Below, piece by piece: positions 26,928 to 35,853 of a DNA stretch of 64,000 nt. The translations under genes and the position numbers were made by a program. Source of the stretch: CAMPKL01 sp963805925 (GTDB taxonomy: Bacteria > Acidobacteriota > Terriglobia > Bryobacterales > UBA6623). The DNA lies in NCBI GenBank assembly GCA_963805925.1, contig CAWDWB010000007.1, positions 62,001-126,000 of the forward strand, given 5' to 3'. The first letter of the stretch is position 1. Each line of letters begins with the position of its first letter. Below the pieces are notes generated by a model. It made no database searches. It saw only the letters and a list, made by a program, of their open reading frames with translations, and had not been told where the DNA came from.

Positions 26928-27968
26928 ATGAAGCCCAAAGCGTTCACCAAATCGATTCAAGACGGCAAGACCGAATCAGGGTACTTGTTTCTGGGGAATG
27001 AGATGTTCTTCCGGGATCGCTGCCGGCAGGCGTTGAAGAAGACCGTCATTGGCGACGATGCCGAAGCCTTCGTTGAGATTGACCTCAAGAAAGAATCGTT
27101 GACGACGCTGTGGGACGAGACGCGCAGTTTGTCGCTGTTCTCGACCGCCCGGTTGATTGTCGGGTTCAACGCGGAGGCGGTGCTGCCGCGGGCGCGCTCA
27201 GCGGCGGCCGACGAGGCGCAGGAAGAAATGAAGTGCTACTTCGCGGACCCGACGCCGGGTGTTGTGGTGGTATTTGAGTGCACTAAGTTCGACGCCAGAG
27301 AGCGAGACGACAAGGCCAAAGCGGATCGGGTGGCCAAGTTTTTCGCTGCGGTCCCAGCGACCGTGGAGATGGACCGGCTGAGCGTCGACGATACGTTTCG
27401 CGCAGTGCAAGCGCTGGCGGAGCGCAAGGCTCTGAATGTGGTGCCGGACGTGCTGGCGGAGTTGGCAGACATGCTGGGCGGCGATCTGGCGCGGCTGGAG
27501 AGCGAGCTTGAGAAGCTATCGCTCTATGCTGGCGAGAGTGGCGTGATCACCCGCGCGGACGTTGAACTGTTGACGCCAGAAGCGCGGCAGGGAGGCGTGT
27601 TTGAGTTGTCGAACGCGCTGGCTCGCAAAGACTGCAGCCAGGCGTTGGAGATCGTCAACACACTGGCGGCAGGCGGAGCGTATTGGCCGATGCAACTCAC
27701 GCTGCTGGCGGGATTGTTTCGGCAGGCGTTGGCTGTACGGGAATCGAACGCCAGAGACTCTAGACAGGTGATTTCGGCGCTGGGCCGTCACGGCGTGAGG
27801 ATTTGGCCGAGCCGGGCGCAGCAGTTGTTGGGAGTCGCCAGTAAGTTCTCGAAGCGGGAGTTAGAAAGGGCGCTGACCTGCTTTTTTGAAGCGGATCGGG
27901 ACCTCAGGCGCGAACGGCCCGATGATCGCTTCATCATGGAGCGGCTGATCGTCGAACTGACCGCCTAA
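26928..27968 (+). CDS. holA: DNA polymerase III subunit delta
   Basis: 346 aa clamp-loader delta subunit, which opens the beta clamp during loading onto DNA. The N-terminal AAA+-like domain without a Walker A motif, the central FDARERDDKAKADRVAKFF region and a C-terminal helical collar domain fit the family. The frame is intact and of standard length. Ends 8 bp before a hairpin that serves rpsT on the other strand. Confidence 0.9.
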   Translation: MKPKAFTKSIQDGKTESGYLFLGNEMFFRDRCRQALKKTVIGDDAEAFVEIDLKKESLTTLWDETRSLSLFSTARLIVGFNAEAVLPRARSAAADEAQEEMKCYFADPTPGVVVVFECTKFDARERDDKAKADRVAKFFAAVPATVEMDRLSVDDTFRAVQALAERKALNVVPDVLAELADMLGGDLARLESELEKLSLYAGESGVITRADVELLTPEARQGGVFELSNALARKDCSQALEIVNTLAAGGAYWPMQLTLLAGLFRQALAVRESNARDSRQVISALGRHGVRIWPSRAQQLLGVASKFSKRELERALTCFFEADRDLRRERPDDRFIMERLIVELTA

Positions 27969-27975
27969 AAACAGA

Positions 27976-27999
27976 AACCGCGCCCGGTGGGGCGCGGTT
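27976..27999 (-). terminator. Intrinsic terminator of rpsT
   Basis: Perfect 10-bp stem AACCGCGCCC / GGGCGCGGTT with a 4-nt loop. On the minus strand the stem is followed by a T-rich tail (TTTCTGTTTTTAG), placing it 24 bp downstream of the rpsT stop. It may also stop holA transcripts from the other side, though no T-run follows on that strand. Confidence 0.8.
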
Positions 28000-28022
28000 C
28001 TCAGCCCTGTGCTGAATTTCGT

Positions 28023-28292
28023 TTAGGCAGTTTTCAGTTTATTGGCGCGGATCGTAAGACGCGACTTAAGGCGATCCGCGCGGCCCTTCTTGATTAGGCC
28101 CTTCTGAACGGCCTTATCCAGCGCGCCCACGGTGGCTCCGAGCAAGCTAGCGACTTCAGTATGATCTCCGCCATCGGCGGCCTTGACGAACTTTCTCAAC
28201 TGCGTGCGCATTCGTCCGCGGTTGTCGCGGTTCACTGCGGCGCGGCTCTCGTTCTGCTTGATGCGCTTGATTGCTGATTTATGGTTCGCCAT
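28023..28292 (-). CDS. rpsT: 30S ribosomal protein S20
   Basis: 89 aa, very basic, standard length. Begins MANHKSAIKRIKQNESRAAVN and ends with the KKGRADRLKSRLTIRAN helix typical of S20. A single-gene unit with its own terminator at 27976-27999. Confidence 0.97.
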   Translation of the reverse strand: MANHKSAIKRIKQNESRAAVNRDNRGRMRTQLRKFVKAADGGDHTEVASLLGATVGALDKAVQKGLIKKGRADRLKSRLTIRANKLKTA

Positions 28293-28447
28293 GGCTGTCT
28301 AATTCTGTACGCAAAGAGGGCCCGAATATTACTCCGGGCCCGCCCGTTGCCTTTGATGTCGCTCCTCTGAGAATAGCCTGCGTGCCAGGGCGTGTCAACC
28401 GGATTCCAGGGCGCAGTGCGGCCCGTGCTAGCATTCGAGCCAGCGGC

Positions 28448-29029
28448 ATGAACAAACGGGCGGGATACGTGTTGACGGGAGGGCGAAGCTCTCGATTTGG
28501 GCGCAATAAGGCATTTGCCGACGTCGACGGCAGACCGATGGCTGTACATGTGGCGGACCGAATTGGTTCCGTGGTCGATAGTGCCGCGCTAGTCGGACCG
28601 GCGATTACCTACGGGAACCTGGGACTGCGAGTAATCGAAGACAGCGTGGACGGCTTTGGGCCGGTTGCGGGCATCCTGGCGGCGGTGGAGGATTCGACGG
28701 CCCCTTGGGTCTTGGTTGTGGCCTGCGACCTGCCGAATATTCGTCCGCCGTTTCTGGAGATGCTGTTCCGGCGTGCGGAGTCGTCGAGCGTCGACGCGGT
28801 GATTCCGTTGACGACGGATGGACGAGAACAGCCACTCTGCGCTGTTTACAACAAGAGCATGGTCGAGCCGCTGCGGCAGGCGGTCAAAGGCGGCGTGGCG
28901 AAAGTGACGACGGCAATCAGCGGCGCCGACCTGGCGTACCTGCTGCCGCCGGAGTACGCGGAACTGGACCCTTCCGGCGAAATGCTGTTGAACGTCAACC
29001 GTCCCGAGGACTTGATTAGGCGCCGCTGA
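28448..29029 (+). CDS. mobA: Molybdenum cofactor guanylyltransferase
   Basis: 193 aa, transfers GMP to molybdopterin to make the guanine-dinucleotide form or a related nucleotidyltransferase reaction. N-terminal nucleotide-binding loop AGYVLTGGRSSRFGRNKA, EDSVDGFGPVAGILAA, and the metal-binding VVACDLPNI. ATG 28448 was chosen because the upstream in-frame extension (to 28271) runs through rpsT's start and does not resemble the family. The 3' end overlaps tsaC by 14 bp in convergent orientation. Relevant to the Mo enzyme at 3.6-8.7 kb, though PaoC-type enzymes use the cytosine form (MocA-related), so substrate preference is open. Confidence 0.87.
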   Translation: MNKRAGYVLTGGRSSRFGRNKAFADVDGRPMAVHVADRIGSVVDSAALVGPAITYGNLGLRVIEDSVDGFGPVAGILAAVEDSTAPWVLVVACDLPNIRPPFLEMLFRRAESSSVDAVIPLTTDGREQPLCAVYNKSMVEPLRQAVKGGVAKVTTAISGADLAYLLPPEYAELDPSGEMLLNVNRPEDLIRRR

Positions 29030-29657
29030 GACAGTCGTCCAATTGAGCTTCGGTTATCGCCCCTTCTTTGATGACTGTCCATTGCGGCGAGGTGATGTCG
29101 ACGGTCGTGGCGGGGAGACGGTCGGACTCTCCAGCGTCAAGAATCAAGTGGACGCGGCCGTCCATGGTTCCGAATACTTCGATGCCGCTGCGGCAGGTGG
29201 AGTGCCCGGAGCGGTTGGCGCTGGTGGCGATGATGGGCCTCTCCAAGCATTCGATGAGCCGATTGGGGACGGCATGTGAATCTTGCCGGACGGCGAGTCT
29301 GCCGGAGTTGCCGGTGACCTTCATTGGAAGCAGGCGGGAGGCTGTGGTGATGATCGTTAGCGGGCCAGGCCAAAAACGGCGTGCGAGCAATAGAAATTGC
29401 GGGCTGAGCGAATCGGCGGAGTAGTCCTCGGCCATGGTCAGGGAGTCGACCAGGATAGGCAGGGCGCGATGGAGTTCGCGGCCCTTGGCATGGAATACGG
29501 CAGCGATGGCGCTGAGGTTGAACGGGTCGGCCGCCAGCACGTAGCCGCTCTCTGAGGGCAGCGCGACGACGCGCCCGGAGCGGATCGCTTCCGCGGCCTT
29601 TTCTATGGCCTGATCATTGGAGCCGTCAGGCTGCGTTTCAATAATTTGGGTACGCAA
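29016..29657 (-). CDS. tsaC: L-threonylcarbamoyladenylate synthase (Sua5/YrdC family)
   Basis: 213 aa. Makes threonylcarbamoyl-AMP for the t6A37 modification of ANN-decoding tRNAs. The family signatures are ALPSESGYVLAADPFN, KGRELHRALPILV, RFWPGPLTII, LAVRQDSHAVP and IIATSANRSGHS. No C-terminal Sua5 domain, so it is the short form. Convergent overlap of 14 bp with mobA. Confidence 0.92.
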   Translation of the reverse strand: MRTQIIETQPDGSNDQAIEKAAEAIRSGRVVALPSESGYVLAADPFNLSAIAAVFHAKGRELHRALPILVDSLTMAEDYSADSLSPQFLLLARRFWPGPLTIITTASRLLPMKVTGNSGRLAVRQDSHAVPNRLIECLERPIIATSANRSGHSTCRSGIEVFGTMDGRVHLILDAGESDRLPATTVDITSPQWTVIKEGAITEAQLDDCLSGA

Positions 29658-29773
29658 AGGGAAAACTCTTACGGAACGCTGATCAGCGCCGCGTCTTCGC
29701 TCCGATTGTACTCGAACGGCGGCAGCCGGGGCAGTGTTGACCGATTCTCACGAACTGCTTCATAATCAGACGG

Positions 29774-30691
29774 TTGCGTCTTATCTTCCTGGCATTCTGT
29801 TTGGCAATCTCCAGTGCCTCGGCGCAGACTCGAGAGGTTGTGGCCTTGGCGCGGAGCGAAGCCCCGTTCTTGACCGGCGGGTCGGACGCGCCGGGTGAAG
29901 GCAATGTCTTCGAGGCTGAGTCGCTGGATAGCTACTACCTTCCGGTCTGGATTGATTACCGAGATGGGGCGCGCTACGCGCTAGGGGTGGGGTCGGGCGC
30001 TCGGTTGAGCGACGAGCGCATCGAGTTGCAAGGCGTCTCGCTGGAGATCGTTTCGCCGGGACCGAGTCGGCGGCCGATCGTAGCCGCAACGCTTACCTTT
30101 CGACCCTCCAGCGATTGCCGGGCGACTGTTTACTCGGACAGCAGCAATATGGCGACGGCACAGGTTTCCGCCGGCCGCTTAGAGGTCTTTGATGCGGCCG
30201 GGGAATTGCAGGACGTCGTCGAGGCGATGCAAGCGAAGACGTTCTCGCGGGATCGCGACGAGATACGGGTGCAGGAGAATCGCGGTCCGCTAGAGATGGC
30301 CCGAATCTTGGTGCGGGAACTAAACTACCTGCTGCGATTGGAAGAAGCGGCACCGCCTTTCGGACGAAAGCGCCGCGAGTTGCTGAACCGCTTGGTGGAT
30401 TCCACAACAGGAATCTTGATGACGGATGCGGACGTGCGCCAGCCCGGCCTAACGACGGACAACGCCGAGGTCGCGGCCATCGATCCGCAACGCGTGTTGC
30501 GCATGGCCGAGGCGGTGAGCTTGGAGATCCACCACGAGGTGGGCTGGGATCGCTATGGGTGCGGCAAACCGGCCTGTGCGACGGCTGCCGGCGCCGCTGC
30601 CGGGTATCCATTTGGGGGAGACGCCCGCCGGATTCCGCCGCAGCCTATTGGTTGCCAGCTTTGCGAGCCCCAAGACCCGGCGGCGCTGTAG
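29774..30691 (+). CDS. Secreted hypothetical protein
   Basis: 305 aa, not recognised. A TTG start opens a clear signal peptide (residues 1-17, LIFLAFCLAISSASAQ). The mature part has no repeats or known motif; the last 50 residues contain four Cys (GCGKPACATAA..., GCQLCEPQ), unusual for the rest of the protein. It lies directly upstream of the SGNH hydrolase gene, start to stop separated by 22 bp, so co-transcription is likely. Confidence 0.6.
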   Translation: MRLIFLAFCLAISSASAQTREVVALARSEAPFLTGGSDAPGEGNVFEAESLDSYYLPVWIDYRDGARYALGVGSGARLSDERIELQGVSLEIVSPGPSRRPIVAATLTFRPSSDCRATVYSDSSNMATAQVSAGRLEVFDAAGELQDVVEAMQAKTFSRDRDEIRVQENRGPLEMARILVRELNYLLRLEEAAPPFGRKRRELLNRLVDSTTGILMTDADVRQPGLTTDNAEVAAIDPQRVLRMAEAVSLEIHHEVGWDRYGCGKPACATAAGAAAGYPFGGDARRIPPQPIGCQLCEPQDPAAL

Positions 30692-30713
30692 GCTGCGCCG
30701 GCCGAAATTCGCT

Positions 30714-31805
30714 GTGAACTCTCGACTTGCCAAGGCCGTCTTGCTATCGGTTAGCGCGGCGTTGGCCTTAATTGCTGCGGAGGTTTCTTTGCGGCTCTTC
30801 TTCCATACGGCCCCGCAACTGGAGCTGGATATCTACCGTAAGCAGGACGGGCTGCTGCTGCTGCGTCCGAATCTGGAGCGGCGGCACGTGACTCGCCAGT
30901 GGGACGTGAGCGTACGGACCAATAGCGAAGGTTGGCGGGACGAAGAGCGCGAGACCGCCAGACCAACAGTGCTGGGGTTGGGGGATTCGTTCGCTTTCGG
31001 CTGGGGAGTAGAGGCGGGAGAAAGCTTTTACTCTTTGGCGGAGCAACGCATTGGCTATCCGCTGATAAACGCCGGAGTGCCAGGCACTGCCACGATCGAT
31101 CAGGAGCGATTGCTGGAGTCGCTGATTCCGCGATATCGGCCCCGGTTCGTCGTGTTGGCGTTCTTCGTGGGTAACGATTTTACGGAGACTGGCTTCGGCG
31201 GCGCGGAGCGGCTGGACGTTGTCGACGGATTGCTGGTGTTGAAATCGATCGATGGACACGCCGTCCAAACGCCCTCGCCGCGGCGGTTGGCGAGAAAGTC
31301 ACGCCTGTTACAACTGCTTCGGGCTGTCCAGTTTCAGATGGAAGGGAGCGTGCCAGTGGGAGATCAACCGCGAACCTGGGACGCTTGGATGCGTGAGTTT
31401 GCCCAGGTTCACTTGCGGCGGCCTTCGCCGCGAGCGGAAAAGGCGATACGCCTGACGCTGGCGAGCCTGGACCGAATCGCCGATCGATGTGACAGGGAAG
31501 GCCTCGGGTTTGCCGTCTTGGTGTTGCCGAGCAGTTTCCAAATCGATGAGGGAGAGCGGGAGGCAATGCGAACGGCGCTTGGGCTGGGGTTGGAAGATCT
31601 GGACATGGACAAGCCGCAGCGGGTTTTGCGCGAATGGGCCGAGGGGAAGGACGTATTGCTGGTCGACCTGCTGAAGGATTTCCAGGCGCGGCAAGTGGCT
31701 GGCGCGAGGCTCTACTATTCGCCTGACGCGCATCTGACGCCGGAGGGCCACGCAGCGGCGGCCGAGGCTCTTGCGAAGGCGCTCGCCGCCCAGGCTAACC
31801 TGTGA
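30714..31805 (+). CDS. Membrane-anchored SGNH/GDSL hydrolase
   Basis: 363 aa. An N-terminal membrane anchor (residues 5-25) precedes the SGNH domain: block I GLGDSFAFGWG (nucleophile Ser), the NAGVPG Gly, FFVGNDF with Asn, and the final SPDAHLTPEGH with the Asp/His pair. Such enzymes act as esterases or O-acyl transferases/deacylases on glycans. GTG start at 30714 selected because the frame upstream overlaps the preceding gene and looks non-coding. The stop overlaps the GTG of galE, so a sugar-related role is suggested by context. Confidence 0.82.
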   Translation: MNSRLAKAVLLSVSAALALIAAEVSLRLFFHTAPQLELDIYRKQDGLLLLRPNLERRHVTRQWDVSVRTNSEGWRDEERETARPTVLGLGDSFAFGWGVEAGESFYSLAEQRIGYPLINAGVPGTATIDQERLLESLIPRYRPRFVVLAFFVGNDFTETGFGGAERLDVVDGLLVLKSIDGHAVQTPSPRRLARKSRLLQLLRAVQFQMEGSVPVGDQPRTWDAWMREFAQVHLRRPSPRAEKAIRLTLASLDRIADRCDREGLGFAVLVLPSSFQIDEGEREAMRTALGLGLEDLDMDKPQRVLREWAEGKDVLLVDLLKDFQARQVAGARLYYSPDAHLTPEGHAAAAEALAKALAAQANL

Positions 31806-32767
31806 AGACCATGATTCTCGTCACCGGCGGAGCCGGCTACATCGGCAGCGTGTGCACGGAGCAACTCTTGGCGCGCGGTTACAAGGTATGCGTCTTTGAC
31901 AATCTCAGCCGAGGCCATCGCGAGGCCGTACCGGCGGGGGCGGAATTTGTAGAAGCGGATCTGGAAGACCGTGCGGCAATCGGCGATGTTTTTCGGAGCC
32001 GACCGATCCGCGCCGTCATGCATTTTGCGGCGTATGCTTTGGTCGGCGAGTCGATGGAGAAGCCGAATCTATACTTCCGCAAGAATTTTGGGAATGCACT
32101 GAATCTGTTAGAGGCGACCGTTGAGGCCGGCATCGACCGCTTTGTGTTCTCGTCGACCTGCGCCGTTTTTGGCGACCAGGTTGCGCCGCCGATAGAAGAG
32201 AATGCACCAAAGGCGCCGGTGAATCCCTACGGCGAATCGAAGTTGGCTTTTGAGAAGGCCTTGGAGTGGTCCAGGCGGATCCACGGGCTGAACTACTTTG
32301 CGTTGCGCTATTTCAACGCCTGCGGAGCGACGAAGGAGAGGGGCGAGCGACATGAGCCGGAAACGCACCTGATTCCGCTGGTGCTGCGCGCCGCGGCTGG
32401 CCTGGCGGACGGGATTCGCGTTTTTGGCGACGACTATCCCACGCCGGATGGGACCTGCATTCGAGACTACGTGCACGTGCTGGACTTGGCGGATGCGCAT
32501 ATCCGCGCCCTTGAAGCCTCCGGAGAAAAGAGCGGCTGCTACAACGTTGGCGTGGGCCGAGGCGATTCGGTGCGCGAGGTGATTGACGCTGTGCGCAAGG
32601 CCACCGGAAAGGATTTCCCGGTGATCGTGGTTCCGAGGAGGCCGGGCGATCCGCCGGAATTGGTGGCAGCGAACGCGAAGATTCGCCGGGAGTTGGGTTG
32701 GCAACCGCAGCACGACATTCACTCGGCGGTGAGCAGCGCTTGGGAGTTGTTTCAACGAGAGCGATGA
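31802..32767 (+). CDS. galE: UDP-glucose 4-epimerase
   Basis: 321 aa short-chain dehydrogenase family member interconverting UDP-glucose and UDP-galactose. NAD-binding TGGAGYIGS (8-16), catalytic Ser118/Tyr143/Lys147 (FSSTC ... YGESK), the ALRYFNACGA block and CIRDYVHVLDLADAH. GTG start overlaps the upstream stop; ATG at 31811 is an equally good alternative. The TGA overlaps the ATG of the methyltransferase gene, so this is a compact operon for cell-surface sugar metabolism. Confidence 0.93.
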   Translation: MKTMILVTGGAGYIGSVCTEQLLARGYKVCVFDNLSRGHREAVPAGAEFVEADLEDRAAIGDVFRSRPIRAVMHFAAYALVGESMEKPNLYFRKNFGNALNLLEATVEAGIDRFVFSSTCAVFGDQVAPPIEENAPKAPVNPYGESKLAFEKALEWSRRIHGLNYFALRYFNACGATKERGERHEPETHLIPLVLRAAAGLADGIRVFGDDYPTPDGTCIRDYVHVLDLADAHIRALEASGEKSGCYNVGVGRGDSVREVIDAVRKATGKDFPVIVVPRRPGDPPELVAANAKIRRELGWQPQHDIHSAVSSAWELFQRER

Positions 32768-33612
32768 TCGCTGCGGAACAGACCCGGGAGTTCTATGAGC
32801 GCTACGTCGAGGAGCATGTTCCCTATCACCGCAGCCCGCGCGGGCTGAAGCGGCTGATCCTTTCGTTCCTGCCCTACTGGTCTTATCGCGAGTGGCGATT
32901 CTGGGAGCGGACGATTCCGAAGGGCGCGCGCGTGTTGGACTTGGGCTGCGCGCGGGGTCGCGAAGTATTTCGGGAGCGGGCGGCATTCGTTGTGGGTTTG
33001 GACATGGCGCGCAACGCTCTGGGCGAGTGCGCGACGCACTATGACGGAGCGTTGGCCGGGTCGCTGACCGCACTGCCGGCGGCTAACGAGAGTTTTGATT
33101 GCGTGGCGAGTTCGCATGTGATGGGACACGTCCCGGCAGAGGAGAAGGATCAGGTCCTGAGCGAGATTCACCGGGTGCTGCGTCCGGGCGGGAGCAGCCT
33201 GCATGTGGTGGAAACCGACAGCCGCGGTTGGTTGATGGAACAGGCCAAACAAGAGCCGGGGCTCTATCAGCGGTACCTAATTGAGCAAGACGGGCACGTT
33301 GGTCTGGAGTTGCCGTCCCAGGTGGTGGCCCGCTTCGAGCGCGCCGGGCTCGCGGTGGAGCAGGTGGAGGCTCTGGCGGACAGCGACGTCCACCCGCGTT
33401 TGGCGGTGAAGTGGTTTGGCGGCGAGTACCGGCAGGCATCGCGGCCGTTAGGAAGGCTGGCGGCACGGAGCGAGGCCATATTGGGCAATCCGCTGCGGCT
33501 GGCCTGGGAAGAGATACGATTGGGGCGCCGCGGACGGCGCCCAGAGGGCGGTGGACTGGACGCGGCCCTGTTCGTGTCGATCATCGCTCGAAAGCTAAGC
33601 GTCTCGCGGTAG
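32764..33612 (+). CDS. SAM-dependent methyltransferase
   Basis: 282 aa class I methyltransferase: VLDLGCARGREV binds SAM, VVGLDMA is motif II and the FDCVASSHVMGHV segment is motif IV, followed by LRPGGSS. ATG 32764 overlaps the galE stop (ATGA), so the longer frame starting in galE was discarded. Substrate unknown; with galE and an SGNH hydrolase upstream, glycan or lipid modification is a reasonable guess only. Confidence 0.8.
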   Translation: MIAAEQTREFYERYVEEHVPYHRSPRGLKRLILSFLPYWSYREWRFWERTIPKGARVLDLGCARGREVFRERAAFVVGLDMARNALGECATHYDGALAGSLTALPAANESFDCVASSHVMGHVPAEEKDQVLSEIHRVLRPGGSSLHVVETDSRGWLMEQAKQEPGLYQRYLIEQDGHVGLELPSQVVARFERAGLAVEQVEALADSDVHPRLAVKWFGGEYRQASRPLGRLAARSEAILGNPLRLAWEEIRLGRRGRRPEGGGLDAALFVSIIARKLSVSR

Positions 33613-33662
33613 TTCGTCGGTCTTGGGGCGGGCATGGAAGTTGCTTTGGTATCCTCCAAGAA

Positions 33663-34121
33663 ATGCAGTTATCGGAGATTTATACGGGCTTAGGCCGGGA
33701 TCGCTTCGACGCGGTGCTGGCGACGGTATCGATGGGATCGCTGAAGACTTTCAAAGTCTACGACACCTTCAAGATCCGAACGCATTTGTCCAAGCTGAAT
33801 CGAGAGCGCTTGAAGAACGCTGCGCCGAAACTGTGGGCTCGCATCGAGCAGGGCGATGAAGACCTGGCGAAAGAAATCGCACAAGGCGCGTTGGTCTCCC
33901 ACATGGACTTTATTGTCGAGGCGCTGGACTTTCTAGAGATTCCCCACGATGGGCACGGGTTCTTCGACAAGGACGCTGAGGCGAGCGAGAAGCTCGTTGA
34001 CGGCTGGCAGTCTCGCCTCTATGGGGAGTTTCGCGGGAAGTATCCAGAGGCGCTAGTGTTGCTCTACGTCAACCACTTGGAGTGGGAGATGGCAGAGCCG
34101 ACAGCGGCGTTCACCGGCTAA
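33663..34121 (+). CDS. Conserved-looking hypothetical protein
   Basis: 152 aa, not recognised. Start at ATG 33663 after TCCTCCAAGAA; the longer upstream frame overlaps the methyltransferase gene and was rejected. Sequence looks soluble and helical, with no cysteines and no signal peptide. It lies 26 bp upstream of the phosphofructokinase gene on the same strand. Confidence 0.65.
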   Translation: MQLSEIYTGLGRDRFDAVLATVSMGSLKTFKVYDTFKIRTHLSKLNRERLKNAAPKLWARIEQGDEDLAKEIAQGALVSHMDFIVEALDFLEIPHDGHGFFDKDAEASEKLVDGWQSRLYGEFRGKYPEALVLLYVNHLEWEMAEPTAAFTG

Positions 34122-34147
34122 CCGAGATTGCAACAACTAGGAGCTAC

Positions 34148-35323
34148 ATGGCTAAGAAGAAGATTGGAATTCTAACCGGCGGCGGAGACGTCCCCGGCCT
34201 CAATGCGGTGATCAAATCCGTCACCTACGGCGCGACGGGCCGGGGGTATGAAGTAGTTGGCATCCGGCGGGGTTGGAAGGGACTTGTCGCGCCGACCTGG
34301 GAGCAGGGCCGCGACAAGGATTACTTCATCGATCTGGACCGAGACAACACACGCACGGTCGATCGCAGCGGAGGCACGTTTTTGCATACTTCGCGGACCA
34401 AGCCGTCGAAGACAAAGTTAGTCGACGTCCCCGAGCATTTGCAGTCGCGCATCGGCGAGTTCCAGTCTCCGGCGGACGGCCAGGTGGACTTAACGCCTGT
34501 GGTGCTGGAGAATTTGGAGCGCCTGGGAGTGGACTACTTGATCCCGATCGGCGGCGACGATACGTTGAGCTATGCCGACCGGCTGAACAAGGAAGGCTTC
34601 CCGATGGTCTGCGTGCCGAAGACCATGGATAACGACGTGCGCAACACCGAGTACTGCATCGGGTTCTCGACCGCGTTGACCCGGGCGGTGGATAACATCG
34701 AGCGGCAACAGACGACGATCGGTTCGCACGAGCGTGTGGGCATCTTCCGTATCTTCGGACGTGATGCAGGGTTCACGGCGTTGTACACGGCTTACATCAC
34801 CAGCAATCGCTGTTGCATCCCCGAGCACGAGTTCGAGTTGGACAAGTTGATCGACCTGCTGACCGTAGACAAGAAGAACAACCCTTCAAACTACTCGATC
34901 GTGATTCTTTCTGAAGGCGCGACTTGGACGGGCCGCCAAGTGCAGGAGTACGGCGAGCCGGACGCCTACGGGCACCGCAAAAAAATGAACGTGGCTGAGG
35001 CTTTCAGCGACGAGATCAAGAATGCACGCGGCTTTGAGACGGTGGTCAGCGATTTGACCTACGATCTTCGCGGCGGCAAGCCGGACTCATTGGATCGGAT
35101 GGTGGCGACGACTTTTGCAACGATGGCGGTAGAGTGTATTGCCGACGGCGGCAGTGGCAAGATGACGGCGATTCAGAACGGCAGATTCACTATGGCGGAC
35201 TTGCCGGACGCGAGCCGCGGACCGCGCAGCGTCGACGTCAAGACGATGTACAACGTCGATCGTTACCGTCCCATCTACGACCGCAAGGGCGGGCTGCCGG
35301 TGTTCCTCACGGAACTCGACTGA
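34148..35323 (+). CDS. 6-phosphofructokinase, pyrophosphate-type active site
   Basis: 391 aa, Pfk family. ILTGGGDVPGLNAVI opens the protein. The phosphoryl-donor loop reads GGDDT (135-139) and the fructose-6-phosphate loop PKTMDND (157-163): Asp138 and Lys158 stand where E. coli ATP-dependent PfkA has Gly104 and Gly124, and this Asp/Lys pair is the known determinant of PPi use. I therefore expect a reversible PPi-dependent enzyme in glycolysis. ATG 34148 is preceded by AGGAGC. A strong terminator follows at 35342. Confidence 0.9.
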   Translation: MAKKKIGILTGGGDVPGLNAVIKSVTYGATGRGYEVVGIRRGWKGLVAPTWEQGRDKDYFIDLDRDNTRTVDRSGGTFLHTSRTKPSKTKLVDVPEHLQSRIGEFQSPADGQVDLTPVVLENLERLGVDYLIPIGGDDTLSYADRLNKEGFPMVCVPKTMDNDVRNTEYCIGFSTALTRAVDNIERQQTTIGSHERVGIFRIFGRDAGFTALYTAYITSNRCCIPEHEFELDKLIDLLTVDKKNNPSNYSIVILSEGATWTGRQVQEYGEPDAYGHRKKMNVAEAFSDEIKNARGFETVVSDLTYDLRGGKPDSLDRMVATTFATMAVECIADGGSGKMTAIQNGRFTMADLPDASRGPRSVDVKTMYNVDRYRPIYDRKGGLPVFLTELD

Positions 35324-35341
35324 GGCCGGGTCCGAGAAGAG

Positions 35342-35379
35342 ATAAAGACCGGGCGTCGGTTGCGACGTCCGGTCTTTAT
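35342..35379 (+). terminator. Strong terminator after the phosphofructokinase gene
   Basis: A 17-bp stem with one G-T pair (ATAAAGACCGGGCGTCG / CGACGTCCGGTCTTTAT) and a 4-nt loop begins 18 bp after the stop codon. The terminal A/T-rich base of the stem provides a T-stretch on both strands, so it may act bidirectionally on the convergent regulator remnant as well. Confidence 0.85.
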
Positions 35380-35394
35380 GCGTCTGGAACGCTT

Positions 35395-35853
35395 ACATAA
35401 ACGCTTTGATGATTTGCGCCTGAATGTCTTGTAGGTTCTGCTAGACGACTTGGACCTCTTGGATTTTCTCCTCTAGCTTCTCCATGAGGAAGCGGCGTTC
35501 GAGACCATTCTGGATGGTGATGTTAAGATCGTCATTGTTCCAGGGCTTTTCGACGCACTGATACAGTCCGACTTCGTTGATCGCTTTGATCGTATTTTCT
35601 TTGCCGGCGTAGCCGGTAAGCAGGATGCGCGTGGCGTGCGGATGGAGGTTCTTCATTTCGAGCAGGAATTCGATGCCGTTCATGCCGGGCATTCGATAGT
35701 CCGAGATCACCAGGTCGACTGGCTTGTCGCGGAGGGCGGAGACGGATTTCTACCTCATAGTCGTTCCAACAAGAGGAACGAGCGTAGGCTCGTTAGTGCC
35801 ATTTCTTCGTCGTCTACGATCGCGATCACGGGCGTCTCTCTCGAAGTGCTCAT
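35395..35853 (-). pseudogene. Decayed CheY-type response regulator
   Basis: ATG 35853 overlaps the stop of the sensor kinase (ATGA). The frame gives VIAIVDDEEMALTSLRSFLLL, then hits a stop at about 35755. A different frame resumes with ALRDKPVDLVISDYRMPGMNG, containing the phospho-acceptor Asp, through ILLTGYAGKENTI and VEKPW. At 35443 an amber TAG replaces what is clearly a Gln codon, since QNLQDIQAQIIKAFM continues in frame to a TAA at 35395. The spacing between the acidic pair and the acceptor Asp is also about 5-7 residues short. At least two frameshifts, a nonsense codon and a small deletion are present. Confidence 0.85.
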
